A stretch of 64,000 nucleotides of DNA from Buddleja alternifolia. Its lineage: Eukaryota; Streptophyta; Magnoliopsida; Lamiales; Scrophulariaceae. This document shows, piece by piece, positions 34,131 through 44,550 of this stretch (positions are counted from its first letter, which is position 1; each line of letters begins with the position of its first letter). The notes beneath the pieces were generated by a model. It was not told the origin of the DNA. It ran no database searches and was given only the letters and a program-made list of their open reading frames with translations. Both the position numbers and the translations under genes were made by a program. Location: assembly GCA_019426215.1 (NCBI GenBank), contig CM033395.1:1681501-1745500 (forward strand), read 5' to 3'.

Positions 34131-34156
34131 GTAATAGGCATTTTCTGTAGTAGTGG

Positions 34157-34808
34157 TTGGGGGCAAGTTGATTTAAGGGAAGCCTAAAACGGCTAGCTAT
34201 CTGAATGTACAAGGGAGGGATAGGAAAGCGAAGACCTGCCCTAAGATGCAAAACATAAAAACTATAAAAACCCTCAGGAGGGAGGTGAGCTCGATCCTAG
34301 GCAGAAGGCACCTGGATGCGATAATCAGCATGGATCCCATAGTTCGCCTTGATTATGCACTCGTGATGATGAGTAAAGCGCGACCTGTAAACAATCCAAA
34401 AGCGAGCCTCTGGAACAACCAGTTGGATCTTCTCTTGGTGATCCAAGGCCACTTCTTCTATATCATTTAGGGCGTCTGGATCTGCTTGATCCAGGTCCTC
34501 ATCCTCTGAGGCTGCATCAGCCAGATTCGCCCTTGAATTAATCGAGGACAGGGGAGAAGTAAATCCTGACATATAGGTGCTATGAGAAGGGAAATGGGAA
34601 GACAAACCAATGTTTACAAATCTACAGGTTGGTTGGAGCTGTAAGATTCGCCTGCTGAAAGAGGAGGCGAAGTAGGATTAGCAGCAGCAGTTGCTGGTGG
34701 CACCCCCATCTCCATAAGATCAAGAACGAGGAGATCTATGGGGTCATCGAAAGAAACGGCAAGAGGATCGGATACGTTAGACATCTTCACACAACAAAGC
34801 AACAACAC
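34157..34808 (-). pseudogene. Antisense ORF remnant with gypsy-type transposon domain similarity
   Basis: Read on the minus strand from an ATG near 34808 (or 34781: MSNVSDPLAVSF), the frame is rich in acidic residues, then reaches PEARFWIVYRSRFTHHHE, a stop (near 34297), LPPEGFYSFYVLHLRAGL and RFPIPPLYIQIASRFRLPLN, where the CACTA end cuts it. The LRFP-x-P...L...QLAPN layout resembles the plant gypsy-type transposon domain (Transposase_28 family). Several stops and frame changes make it non-functional. The role of this protein family is unknown. An alternative is that it is a sense ORF of a separate minus-strand element. Confidence 0.55.
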
Positions 34809-35450
34809 ATATGAAAAGATAGAAGAGAATAGGAGTAGATAAATACCTAGTGAAGTTAATGGACTTCAGGCATGGGTTGGAGGAGTAGTAACTGCTCTTC
34901 CAAGACTTACAGAATTTCTTGAAATTAAAAGACACAAAAAGAGGGCTTTTAACATCGGAGGCGAAAGGAAGAAGAAGGCAAGAAAATCCTTTAAATAAAG
35001 AAAGAAAATATGTCAAGAAGATAAATGAAAGAAAGAAAAAATTCAAAATTAAAAAAGAAAAGAAAAAGGCGAGATCAAGAAACCACCTCTCACACGTGGC
35101 AGGTAACCAGGAGTACCTGGAGCAGTTATGGCTCCTCCAAAGCCATAACTGTAATAATGGCATGCGAAACCCCATGAGCACGTCTACGGTCAAGGACATG
35201 GGGAAGAGCAGAAAACGTCTCCCATCCATCATCTCAGACTATGTCACCGCCTAGAGCTCCTGGGCGACCCTTCGAGATCGCAGACTGGGTTAGGGAGGAT
35301 AAGAGAGCCGAATTTTTCCTTGGGCCTCAATATCACAATAAACCCAGTCCAAAGAAGTTTATTCAAGCCTAATGCCAGCTTGGCCCATATATGATTTTTA
35401 AAACTCTTACAGCTTCATAAAATGTCAAACTTTAGAGTTGAGGGGACTAT
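34809..35450. other. Region upstream of antisense ORF, no clear gene
   Basis: On the minus strand this could be the promoter and leader of the antisense ORF. A long minus-strand frame (34777-35232) has low-complexity Phe/Leu-rich sequence and no domain. On the plus strand it ends in the polypurine tract of the LTR element. Confidence 0.35.
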
Positions 35451-37603
35451 TGATGTGGGTGGAATTTACCTAAATTGGGCCAAGCTGAAGAAGCCTAATT
35501 GCTAGTAAGGAAATGTTAATTTTTCTACATAAATGGGCTTAGGCCCAGGTGGCCGATTTGCCTTGCTGGATCCGGGCTGAATTATGGAAAAGCTTTGACC
35601 AAGAGACAAAGACAAATCAAGATCAATTAAGAGGAAGAAATGGCCCAAGAATCAAGCTTTTACCATAATGGACCTCCTCCAATCAAGTCAATATGGGCTT
35701 AATTCTCGCTGCTGTTAGGATTACGCCCTCAGATGCCATAGAGGATAGAGTATATAGGGCATCTATCTTGTATTGCACTTAAATCATAATTTATAAAAGG
35801 CATTTCATAGTTTTTCACTTAATTCTTATCTGCATCTATAAGTTGTGTAAAAATGCTTTGCCCTTGTTTTTCAGTGTGATCCCTTTAGTTCCTATGGGAT
35901 AGGAAGATAGGCACTAAAGAGATCGACCTTGATTACTAAAACTAGTTCGCAAGTTACATGAAGTCTTTAATGGGCAAATAAAGACGTCGAATACTTGAAC
36001 AATCTTAGCTATGACATGGGAGTGTCTGTCTGGTATCATGGGATGATAGGAGATTGAGATTGTAGGTACGTCAGTGGAACTGATATGCTAGAACATGACT
36101 CGCATCGGTTCTATCACATGGGTTTTCACTCTATTACTGTCAATGATAGAACTGATTATGCGTAATAGGTAGGTGCAGTGTGAACCTTTGACCTGAAGTA
36201 TCAGGCTGAAGATGCACTTGTGACGTCAAGTCTTTCACTAGAGTAGTTAGACCCAATTCACCCATTGGTGGGGTCGACCTCGAAATGCGGACTTGATGGG
36301 CAAGTGGTAGTCATAGCAGATATCTAATATGGGATTTGTTTTCTCATAAATGAATGTGAATGTACCCTATGTGATTATAGATAAATAGAGATCAAAGTCT
36401 TTAGGCAAAGCAAAAGAGATGATCGTGTCAGGCACTAAATCAATCTCAATGATCTTGTATTATTATAATTAATACATATGGTCAACTCCAGTGAGTTTGA
36501 CAAAGCCATGACTCTCACTTGACCGGGGAATGTGAACAAAGGGTTTAAACATATACGGTATTTACGATTGGAAAGGTTGCGGAATGATCCTATAATTTGT
36601 TTTCCTTTGGGTTACAAAGTGGGCCACGTGACTGGCTAGGTGTTACTCACTTCCTTTGGTTTCATCTCATTGCCAAACGAAACTAACCTAAAGAATCGCG
36701 CTAAAGGATCGACAAAGAAAAATGAAAAAGGAATTTCTATTTTCTTCTAGGAGTTTCAATTTATTGGATAAATTAATAATTAATTATATGAATAAGATTA
36801 ATTATTAATTAATTTCCTAGCAAAATATATTGATGAATTAATTTATCTAATTAATTAGATTATTTGATTAATTAATTTATTTATTGAATATAATAAATTA
36901 ATTAAACAAAACAAATCTCGTGCTTCTAGAAGGAGTCCAAAGTGGATGCCTAATAGGCCTAAGTGGGCGTCCATGTGATGCCCTAATTTAGGGATCTTTT
37001 GTTTTGGCTTGTTCAATAAGTCATGAGGTATATAAGGACTCTTTGACTTTGAACAAGTAAGAGAAGATCATAACTCTCCTAAAAAGAAAGAAGAAAATAT
37101 TTCTCCCCTCTCTAATAACCCTAGCCGTCGCCCCTTTAGAGAAGAAGTGGAAATTTTTCGATTGTTGATTCGTGTGTGACAATTTAAAGACGACGTACTT
37201 TCGTTGTTCAGATCAAGTTTATCGTGCAATTTGAATATGCGATCATTGAATTCAACGTTGGGTTTTAAAATTAAAAAAAAATTGAAATCCTTTCCGCAGC
37301 GTTTATGTTATTTATAGAAACCCAACAGTTGGATCCGCTGCAAGACGTGCCCCCTGATTTTCAGCTATCCTGATTGGCCATTTTACCATGGTTGGATAAG
37401 GAAAGTAGCAAGTCTCGCTCCATCTGCCATGATTAGCCTAAACCTTCAAGATTTGTATAAATACTTTTATTGAAGGTGAATAAAACAAGACTTTATATGC
37501 TTTCATATTGTTATTCTGTCAAAATATATTATATCATATATTATACTCAATTATTTTACATAAAATAATATAAATAGTGTTGGTGTAAATTGGGCACCCA
37601 TCA
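35451..37603 (+). repeat. 3' LTR of antisense-ORF element, interrupted
   Basis: The two parts 35451-35712 and about 37342-37603 make an LTR of roughly 520 bp with near-inverted ends (TGATGTGGGTG and CACCCATCA). TATAAATAC near 37456 may be its TATA box. A solo LTR is inserted in it. Confidence 0.5.
35713..37327 (+). mobile_element. Putative solo LTR of another retrotransposon
   Basis: The sequence runs TGTTAGGATTACG to AACCCAACA, about 1.6 kb, without coding potential. GCTGC precedes it (35708-35712), and GCTGC also occurs 9 nt after its CA end (37337-37341), the intervening bases being GTTGGATCC. Either the target duplication is GCTGC and nine extra bases remain, or the match is chance. Orientation is uncertain. 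Confidence 0.5.
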
Positions 37604-37885
37604 AATATGTAACCTAAAGAAAAACGAATTACATATCATATCAAGGTCTCAAAATTTGTTTATTGTACACAGCCAAGTGGCAAAATCTTTTGATGCCAAT
37701 TGCCAAAAGGAAAAACGAAAAAAGTTGTACTCCATGATAGATGCTAAGATTGTAATCTTTTTTTTTTTTTTTTTTTAATCATTGGTCCTATTGCACGTGA
37801 CTGAATAAATATTGTGTTATTTCCACCTGCTTTTTCATTTCTAGAGCACCTCATTTGACTTGTGGGGCTTTAAATCAAGATAAGT
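37604..37885. other. Host-like sequence, copy 1 left part
   Basis: No gene is seen. From about 37690 to 37880 it aligns by eye with 52285-52465 (shared GCCAATTGCCAAAA, CATTTCTAGAG/CATCTCTAGA and ACTTGTGGGGCTT). A poly-T run lies at 37759-37776. Confidence 0.5.
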
Positions 37886-38478
37886 GCTATATTGTACCCC
37901 TCTACCACATACTTTCCTGAAGTACACAAAATGACATTTACCTCCTTCATTAGCATGAAATTGTCTTTATTTCATTTACTCCTAACCACTATTTTTTCTT
38001 TTATATTTATTTTCTCCATCAATTTTTTTCTTTTCCACATATTTTCTTTTCTAACATACGTTAGTTAAATTTATCCAATACATTAAAATTAATTAATCAA
38101 AATAATAATTTACATTAACCTATTTGGCTAAAAAAATTAATTAATTAAAATAACAATAATAATTTAACTAATTTTGGCTAAAAAAGTATCGTTCATTATT
38201 ATTTTTGATACACTTGTAATTTTCACTTAAATTATTGGGCCTCGCGAGAGATTGGGCCATGTTGGTATATGCTGGTTTGGGCTAAAAAGTGGAAGTGAAG
38301 CCCAACATGGAGGATCTGAAAGAATGCTCGTAGCAAGACTTAGGCGTAAGCTCAAAGATCAAGCTCATGAGGGACCTCACGGTCTACCTAATAGGATAGC
38401 TTACAAGGAAGATGGTGGACAACTGGATAGGATGCTCAAATGCATAGCTGATGAATGGATAAAGTTGACTGCATCAAC

Positions 38479-39072
38479 TAGGGGTATTCATCGGTCGGTT
38501 TTTTAATCCAATCGGACCGAAAACCGAACCGAACAAGGTCGGTTCGGTTCGGTTAAAAAATCAACCAGTTCGCTCGGTTTTTTTTCTGTTCGGTCAAAAT
38601 CGGTTTTTTTTATTTTATTTTTTTTGCTACTGTTTTTTGGCTATTGTTGTTCACTTTTTCTTTGGCATACATTTATATATTTATCATTATGTTTAGCACG
38701 GCCAACTAAAATTGACATAATGAAATTAGAAAGTGAACCGGTTCGGTTCGATTTTTCGATATAAATAAATATATAAATTAGATATAAATAAATAATTGAA
38801 ATTTAATTATGACTAATTTTAATTCATTTTCTTTATTTTTCTATAAGTTGTTACTAGGAAACACATTTTTTATAGTTTTTGGTCTATTATAAATAATAAT
38901 AATAATAATAATAAAATAAAATTTGCAAAAAAACCAAAAACCGAAAATACCGAAATTTGCAAAAAACCAAAATTTGCAAAAAAAAAAATACCGAAAACCG
39001 AACCCAAAATTTCTGTTCGATTTTCGGTCCGGACCGAAATTTCGGTTCTCGGTCGATTCGTGAACTCCCCTA
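38479..39072. mobile_element. hAT-type MITE with perfect 8-bp target duplication
   Basis: The ends are TAGGGGTATTCA and (inverted) TAGGGGAGTTCA. The target duplication GCATCAAC lies at 38471-38478 and 39073-39080. Length 594 bp. The interior is rich in CGGTTCGGTT and ACCGAA runs in both orientations. There is no coding sequence, so it depends on a hAT transposase elsewhere. Confidence 0.9.
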
Positions 39073-39205
39073 GCATCAACAACTACCCATTATCCCTAAA
39101 AAGGGGAAAATGATCCCTACTTCTTCCCCCGCTACACATGGGACGCCCCATGCACAAGAAAGAGAGAGGGTGGGAGTCACTAGGTTATAAATAGCCTTAG
39201 GATTA

Positions 39206-39597
39206 GGGGTAAAAACACAAACCTACCCGAACTTTTCGAGTTTTGGCATTTTTTTATACAAACTTTTTTTTTTCACACTTTTTTATCTCAATTTTTCGGA
39301 TTTTACACTTTTTTATCTATTGGCATATTCGGCGAAATATTCCGGCGAAATTTCAACATATTCGGCGGAATGAGATAAAAAAATGTAAAAAAAATAAAGT
39401 TTGGATAAAAAAGTGTAAAGAAAAATAAAGTTCGGATAAAAAAGTGTAAAACAAAGTTTGTTTATTCATTAGGAATATGCCAATAGATAAAAAAGTGTAA
39501 AATCCGAAAAGTTGAGATAAAAAAGTGTGTAAAAAAAAAGTTTATATAAAAAAGTGTCAAAACTCGTAAAGTTCAGGTAGGCTAATGTTTTTACCCC
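39206..39597. mobile_element. Mutator-type MITE with 9-bp target duplication
   Basis: The 392-bp element begins GGGGTAAAAAC and ends GTTTTTACCCC, with terminal inverted repeats of about 125 bp that make almost the whole element a foldback. The target duplication TTAGGATTA is at 39197-39205 and 39598-39606. A 9-bp duplication is the Mutator superfamily hallmark. Confidence 0.9.
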
Positions 39598-40036
39598 TTA
39601 GGATTATCATTGTACAAGTTTACATTTACTTCAATTACAAGAATATACACATCCTTATATTTTTCTATTCGAGAACGAGTTCTATTCAAAGCAATAAAAT
39701 ATTTCCGTAGCATTTATTTCGAGTTATGTATTGCATTATATATTTATTTCGAGAGTAATCTTGTTTACGTTTTTACAAACTTCTTGGTGAAAAAATCGAA
39801 CGACGTCAACTTTAATTAATTAATATTGATATATTGGGTAAAATTTAACTAAATGTCAATAAGAAAAGAAAATTTGTGAAGAATAAAAATGGCGGAGAAA
39901 ATGAAAATAAAAGAAAAAAATAATGGTTAAGGGTAATAAAGACAATTTCATGCAACTAAAGAAGGGAAGTTTATTATTGTGTATTACAAGGGGGTGTTTA
40001 GTACAAGTGTATATATAGTTCAGGGGGGACAAATTG

Positions 40037-41531
40037 TATTTGATTTGTTCTGATGTAAATCAAGTTACTTAATATTTGACTCAAGATTGATCGTTAAAAT
40101 TTATTTCAATTTGACTTGTTAACATAAGAAATGAATCTGAACATATCTTCTTTAATTTATTCGATAAGTATTGAAGATCTTGACTCGATTAGTCACTATA
40201 GTTCGACTAGATTAATGCTTGTCCGAAATCTATTTGATTAACCATCAAACCAAGCTTACAAACTATTTTAGAAGCTCAATAAATATTCAAACAAATTTGA
40301 ACAATAACTTATCCTGCTCGACCCTGTTTAGAAGAACAAATCAATTCTTGGAATATTATCCTTTCAGAATCTCACCCTGGTTGAAGCTGATACCATAAGT
40401 ATTAATAAAAGGAAAATAGCTAAGAATTCATTCTCATTTTTCGTAATGAATAGCTCGTAAAGATATTTCCCAAAATTCCAGTACTGTGCTAAAATGAAAA
40501 CATGTTTGTATAATAAGTAGAAAAATTGATTAGTTAACATGACATGTAAGTTTAAGAAAAATTCAGGTTGTTTTAAAACGTAATATTAAGAGCGTCCTGT
40601 GAAAATTGAATTTTTTTCTTCTAAAATAGATTGTAGAATTGAAAATATAATAAAAAAATTAAGATCAGATCACTAAAATATAGTCGGTTTTAAAAAATAA
40701 TCAAAAATATAAAATCCACGTTATGTCTCTTCGAAGTTTGGGTTTTCTTGAGAACGTGTTATTAGCTAACTTCCGTTTCTTTTATTTTTAAAAAAATCAT
40801 TCATTTCATTAAACTAAATTTACAATAGTAAAGATAATATATCATGATGATCATAATGTCTACAATGTAATGTAGGAATTATCGATCATTTAATTATATA
40901 TACCAGCAACGGTAACTATATAAACCTCAAACAACACTCTCATTGGAGAGGAAACCCTTGATGTCGAAAATAAAACCTCTTATTTGAGAGAAATATAACA
41001 TAAAATATCAACTAAAAACTAAATTATATGAAAAAGAAAGTGGTTACAAAGCCCACGTCATCAACATCAAATTCAAAATCAAATACGTTGATTAGCCCAA
41101 TTTCAGTTAAAATGGGTCATACTTGGGAGGTTCCGGGATCCGAAATCTCGGGTTGATCTCTGCCACACATATAAATATATATATGTGAGCCTCATATGAA
41201 CATATACATGTAAAAAAGTGGAGATTACCCGAAACTTGAAGTCACAGTACCTCCTAAAATGATCTAATTAAAACGGTGACCAATGATTAATATTTCAACC
41301 TATGTAATATTGAAATATATGTAATGGCACTTGAGAGTATGAAATGTTCCTTCAACCTAATGAATAATTTTATTATTATACAATGTGAAAAGTAGTCAAA
41401 TTCACTAGTCCACGACAACAAAGAAACGACAATTCGTAGCCGAAGTTTGGAGGACGTAAAACGCCATGTTGCTCCTCTATGCACCTCTCACTTCTTGCTA
41501 TGTAAATAAAAGAATGATCGCTTGTATAAAT
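40037..41531. other. Host-like AT-rich sequence, no gene recognised
   Basis: About 40400-40740 aligns loosely and in the same order with 52530-52790. No long open frame with a domain was seen on either strand; the minus-strand frame 41287-41484 has no recognisable motif. Confidence 0.45.
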
Positions 41532-42162
41532 CTATGATGCACGGACACTGATATAGCTATACGAACATGACACGGCATGGATATGGGGCACAACATTTAA
41601 AAAAAAATAAGGACACGATACGACTATGACACGAATGTCAAATATGTGTGTATATATATATATATTTATATAAAACATAAATTAGATATTAATTTTAATT
41701 TCAATATAATTTGTTAGAAAATAAATTATGAAAATGTTGTTTACTTGTTTATTGTTAAATTTATATTTTCCTTACTTCTCTGTAAATCTATATATGTTTG
41801 AAAAAAAATCAACTACTTATCAACAATAAGTTAATGACAAATGCAAAAATAAAATATAAACAACCACAAATTACAAAATAATTACAAATACAATCAAAGT
41901 ACCAAATGCTCAAAAATTAAAATTTGGATTTTTGAAGTTTTTCTATTTACAATTGGAACCTCACACATTTTAATTTCTTAGAAAAACTGTCAACCGTGTC
42001 GAACACACATTTGGTTGTGTCCGACATGATGTCCAAATTTTTGTTTTATTTTTTAACCATGGACACATATTAGCCGTGTCAGACACGTGAAGGAGGTGTG
42101 TCGTGTCCGACACGCGCACGACACCGCCCGAGGATAATTTTCGAACTGTCCGTGCTTTATAG
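41532..42162. mobile_element. Putative non-autonomous TIR element with GTGTCNGACAC palindromes
   Basis: The ends CTATGATGCACGGACA (41532-41547) and TGTCCGTGCTTTATAG (42147-42162) are inverted with two mismatches. The interior has repeated CACGACAC/GTGTCCGACAC motifs, including CGTGTCAGACACG (about 42075-42087) and CGTGTCCGACACG (about 42102-42114). No matching target duplication was seen, so the superfamily is open. Confidence 0.5.
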
Positions 42163-42239
42163 GTTTAAACTAAAACTTGAAAAGAAATACTATATATTCA
42201 TCTAAAAGTAAAAGAGAAATTTCAGATCAAAGATTCTCA

Positions 42240-42762
42240 AAGTAGTTACCGAAAAAGATATAAAAATGAGAACCATGAAAGAATGAACACGAGGATTTAA
42301 CGTGGTTTGGCGAAGTGCCTATATCCAGGAGCCAACCTAGACTAAATCTTTATTTCTACGAGTCAATCTTATAATTACAAGATGAGTTCGCATATTTATA
42401 ATGGTGGAGAAGTCTAAATCCTAACAAATAAGGAATCACAATCCTAATTACAAGGGTATAGGTCTAAGTAAACTAGGAAACAAATCATAAACCACCCATG
42501 AAAGAGCCCCAAAACTCTGCAAAATTCATTCATTTTCTCACAAGGAAACTCCCATCTCGCTGCCGAACGCCGCAGTGTTCACTAATTCCGTCTCTACCGT
42601 GAACGCCGCGGCGTTTGTTGCCAGAATGTTGTGGCGTTCCACACTGTCACAGACGCCGTGGCCTTGCCTCCTCGAACGCTTGTTTTGGCCCGTTTTTCTC
42701 TTTTTCTTATTGTTTTCACTTGCTTCGACCCTCTTTTAAATCTGGATCCACTATCCCAAAAA
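42240..42762 (-). repeat. Left (3') LTR of coding-less Copia element
   Basis: Aligns with 51720-52253. Its outermost end (TGTTAGRAATGGTGG in the other copies) is missing here. Palindromes of the AACGCCGCGGCGTT type start at 42566, 42602 (perfect), 42625 and 42651. The minus-strand TATAAATA at 42393-42400 lies downstream of them in the LTR direction. The weak plus-strand ORF 42615-42833 is LTR sequence. Confidence 0.7.
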
Positions 42763-43017
42763 TCTCCCACTTAGAGACTTATCAAAATACCCTCGAACTC
42801 AACTTGAACAATCATTTCACTTTTTCCAAGTGAATTTTAATCTTGTTAGCACATCCTCAAATTCAATGGAGATCAAACCCGAGACATCCCACGCTTCGTC
42901 AATCCATCTGCCCCTAGTGTCTCCCACTTAACGGACTCTCACTGTGACATTGTTCCCCCCTCTTTGAACCCTCGCCACTATCCTATTCTTTTGGTGACCA
43001 GCCAACTTCTAAATATT
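42763..43017 (-). other. Internal 3' part of coding-less Copia element
   Basis: Begins with a polypurine tract on the minus strand (CTAAGTGGGAGAT) next to the LTR. No coding sequence. Interrupted by the CACTA element at 43018, target ATT. Confidence 0.55.
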
Positions 43018-43221
43018 CACTACTAAAGAAATGGCCTATTACAGCGGTTTTTTTGGTCAATTTCAGCGGTTTTAACCGCTGTAATTGGTTAAGGCCAATT
43101 ACAGCGGTTAAAAACCGCTATAATAGACACCTATTACAACGGTTTTTTCCACAACTGCTGTAATAGGTATTGTTTTTTTAAAAAATATAAATTATTTTCG
43201 CGTTTATAATTTTACTGTGTT

Positions 43222-43488
43222 GGAATGATATGAAATTCGCACAGTCATAGCGAAATGGCATTCTAAACAAAACGCAAGCTCTGCGATCTCGGGATTTTAG
43301 CCATCTGAGATCGTTTAAGGCCTCAAATTTGCGTTTTTTTTACGAAAATAGGATATTTTCGTAAAAAAACGCAAATTTGAGGCCTTAAACGATCTCAGAT
43401 GGCTAAAATCCCCAGATCGGATGACGACGTCATGTGTTTTGTTTAGAATATCGTTTCCCTATGACCGTACGAATTTCGTGTCATTCTG
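43222..43488. repeat. Long foldback inside CACTA element
   Basis: The inner arms 43286-43349 and 43355-43418 are nearly perfect inverted copies around a 5-nt loop (43350-43354, AGGAT). Pairing continues outward with more mismatches (CATTCTAAACAAAAC on one side matches GTTTTGTTTAGAAT on the other) to about 43222 and 43488. A transcript would form a hairpin of about 130 bp. Confidence 0.85.
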
Positions 43489-43523
43489 ATACTGCAATAT
43501 TTCAACCGAGAAATATTTTCGTA

Positions 43524-43870
43524 AATACACAAATATACATACACCCATCAACATATACACAAATATACATACACTCATCCACACATACACAAATATACAT
43601 ACACCCATCCACACTTACACAAATATACATACACCCATCCACACATACACAAATATACATACACCTATCAACATATATACAAATATACATACACCCATCC
43701 ATATATACACAAATATACATACACCCATCAACATATACACAAATATACACACACCCATCCACATATACACAAATATACATACACCCGCACATACACAAAT
43801 ATACACAAAATAATTACACCCACACATACACAAATATACATACACCCACACATATACACATATACAAATA
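43524..43870. repeat. 30-bp minisatellite ACAAATATACATACACCCAT...
   Basis: About ten units of a 30-bp repeat (ACAAATATACATACACCCAT plus CCACACATAC variants). The apparent ORFs on both strands repeat every 10 residues and are artefacts. The copy at 49785-50130 is the duplicated version. Confidence 0.9.
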
Positions 43871-44157
43871 TACATATACATATACATATATATAGAGGGA
43901 AAGAGAGAGAAAGAGAAAAAGCTTACGATTGTGGTGGTGGTGGTGGCGGCGGCGCCGGTAAGTGGTGGTGGTGGTGATGGCGGCAGCGGCGGTGGTGCCG
44001 AGATTTTGGGGGGGGGGGGATAGAGAGAGAGAGAGAGACCGAGAGTAGAGAGAGACCGAGAGTAGAGAGAGAGAAAAGCTGAAATGGGTTTTAAATTTTG
44101 AGAGTGAGAGAGAGAAGCGTGAAGATAATAGTGTTTCAAATTTTTTCGTTTTGGCCT

Positions 44158-44540
44158 ATTACAGCGGTTCTTATAAGAACCGCTGTAATAGGGTACACCT
44201 ATTACAGCGGTTCACATAAGAACCGCTGTAATAAGTATTTTTCATTTTTTTTTTGGTGACTGCCTTCTACAGCGGTTCAGTAGAGAACCGCTATAAAAGG
44301 CCTATTACAGCGGTTCTCTACAGAACCGCTGTAATAGGCCTGGCACCTATTACAGCGGTTCATGAAAGAACCGCTGTAATAGGCCTGGCACCTATTACAG
44401 CGGTTCATGAAAGAACCGCTGTAATAGGTGCCACGTTTTACCTATTACAGCGGTTCTTTCACAAACCGCTGTAATAGCCCCCTCCGTTCAGCAGTTTTTC
44501 TAAAAATCGCTGTAATTGGGGCGCTGTAATAGGCTCTTTT
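44158..44540. repeat. Right subterminal repeats of CACTA element
   Basis: Seven inverted pairs of CTATTACAGCGGTT / AACCGCTGTAATAGG with 8-12 nt loops. Two adjacent pairs with GGTTCATGAAAGAACC centres (about 44342-44430) are missing from the duplicate at 50400-50690. Confidence 0.88.
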
Positions 44541-44550
44541 TGTAGTAGTG

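Larger units (their letters stand above)
27030..34155 (+). mobile_element. Decayed autonomous CACTA (En/Spm) DNA transposon
   Basis: The right end reads TTTTCTGTAGTAGTG (34141-34155), i.e. CACTACTACAGAAAA on the other strand. Inverted subterminal repeats of the type ACAGCGGTT...AACCGCTGT lie at both ends (27030-27155 and 34024-34130). Inside are remnants of a TNP2-type transposase gene and of a second gene with a plant CACTA domain plus a Ulp1-like protease. The left CACTA terminus and target duplication are not visible, so the left end is probably truncated. A Helitron is nested at 27637-28544. Confidence 0.85.
34156..37603 (+). mobile_element. LTR retrotransposon 3' end with antisense ORF
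   Basis: A polypurine tract (about 35436-35446, AGTTGAGGGGA) precedes an LTR starting TGATGTGGGTG at 35451 and ending CACCCATCA at 37603, in plus orientation. Upstream, on the minus strand, lies a coding remnant. LTR elements related to Grande/Retand (Tat lineage) carry such an antisense ORF between pol and the 3' LTR, which fits. The CACTA element to the left has interrupted or replaced the rest. Lineage placement is inferred. Confidence 0.5.
37886..40036. mobile_element. Mutator-like element with long terminal inverted repeats, hosting two MITEs
   Basis: The arm 37890-38082 is the diverged inverted copy of 39829-40034 (both contain GCATGAAATTGTCTTTAT when read inward, then an ATTTTTTCTTTTAT stretch). 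Arms of about 200 bp suggest a Mutator-like element. The termini are near ATTGTACCCC and GGGGGGACAAAT; no clear target duplication was found. The interior (38240-38478 and 39081-39196) contains a short open stretch (38252-38478, reading LVARLRRKLKDQAHEG) that may be a captured exon, Pack-MULE style; no source gene is recognised. The open frame formally runs to 38506, but its last codons are hAT MITE sequence. Confidence 0.5.
43018..44550. mobile_element. Non-autonomous CACTA element with perfect TSD
   Basis: The left end is CACTACTAAAGAAATGGCC, and the right end is GGCTCTTTTTGTAGTAGTG. The 3-bp target duplication ATT is at 43015-43017 and 44551-44553. The 1,533-bp element has AACCGCTGTAATAGG-type subterminal inverted repeats on both sides, a large foldback (43222-43488), a 30-bp minisatellite and a GA/GGT-rich segment (43900-44110). 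It has no transposase. Shared termini and subterminal motifs with the CACTA element at 27030-34155 suggest the same transposase family moves both. Confidence 0.93.

Noticed and set aside
34777..35232. 151-residue minus-strand ORF
   Set aside because: Phe/Leu-rich low-complexity reading upstream of the antisense ORF; no domain.
43524..43870. Regularly spaced repeat that might suggest a CRISPR array
   Set aside because: The repeat is continuous and AT/CA-rich with no unique spacers, and the context is a plant transposon.
43434..43895. 153-residue ORF with a 10-residue repeat (and minus-strand partners)
   Set aside because: It is the translation of a 30-bp minisatellite inside a CACTA element; all frames stay open because of the repeat.
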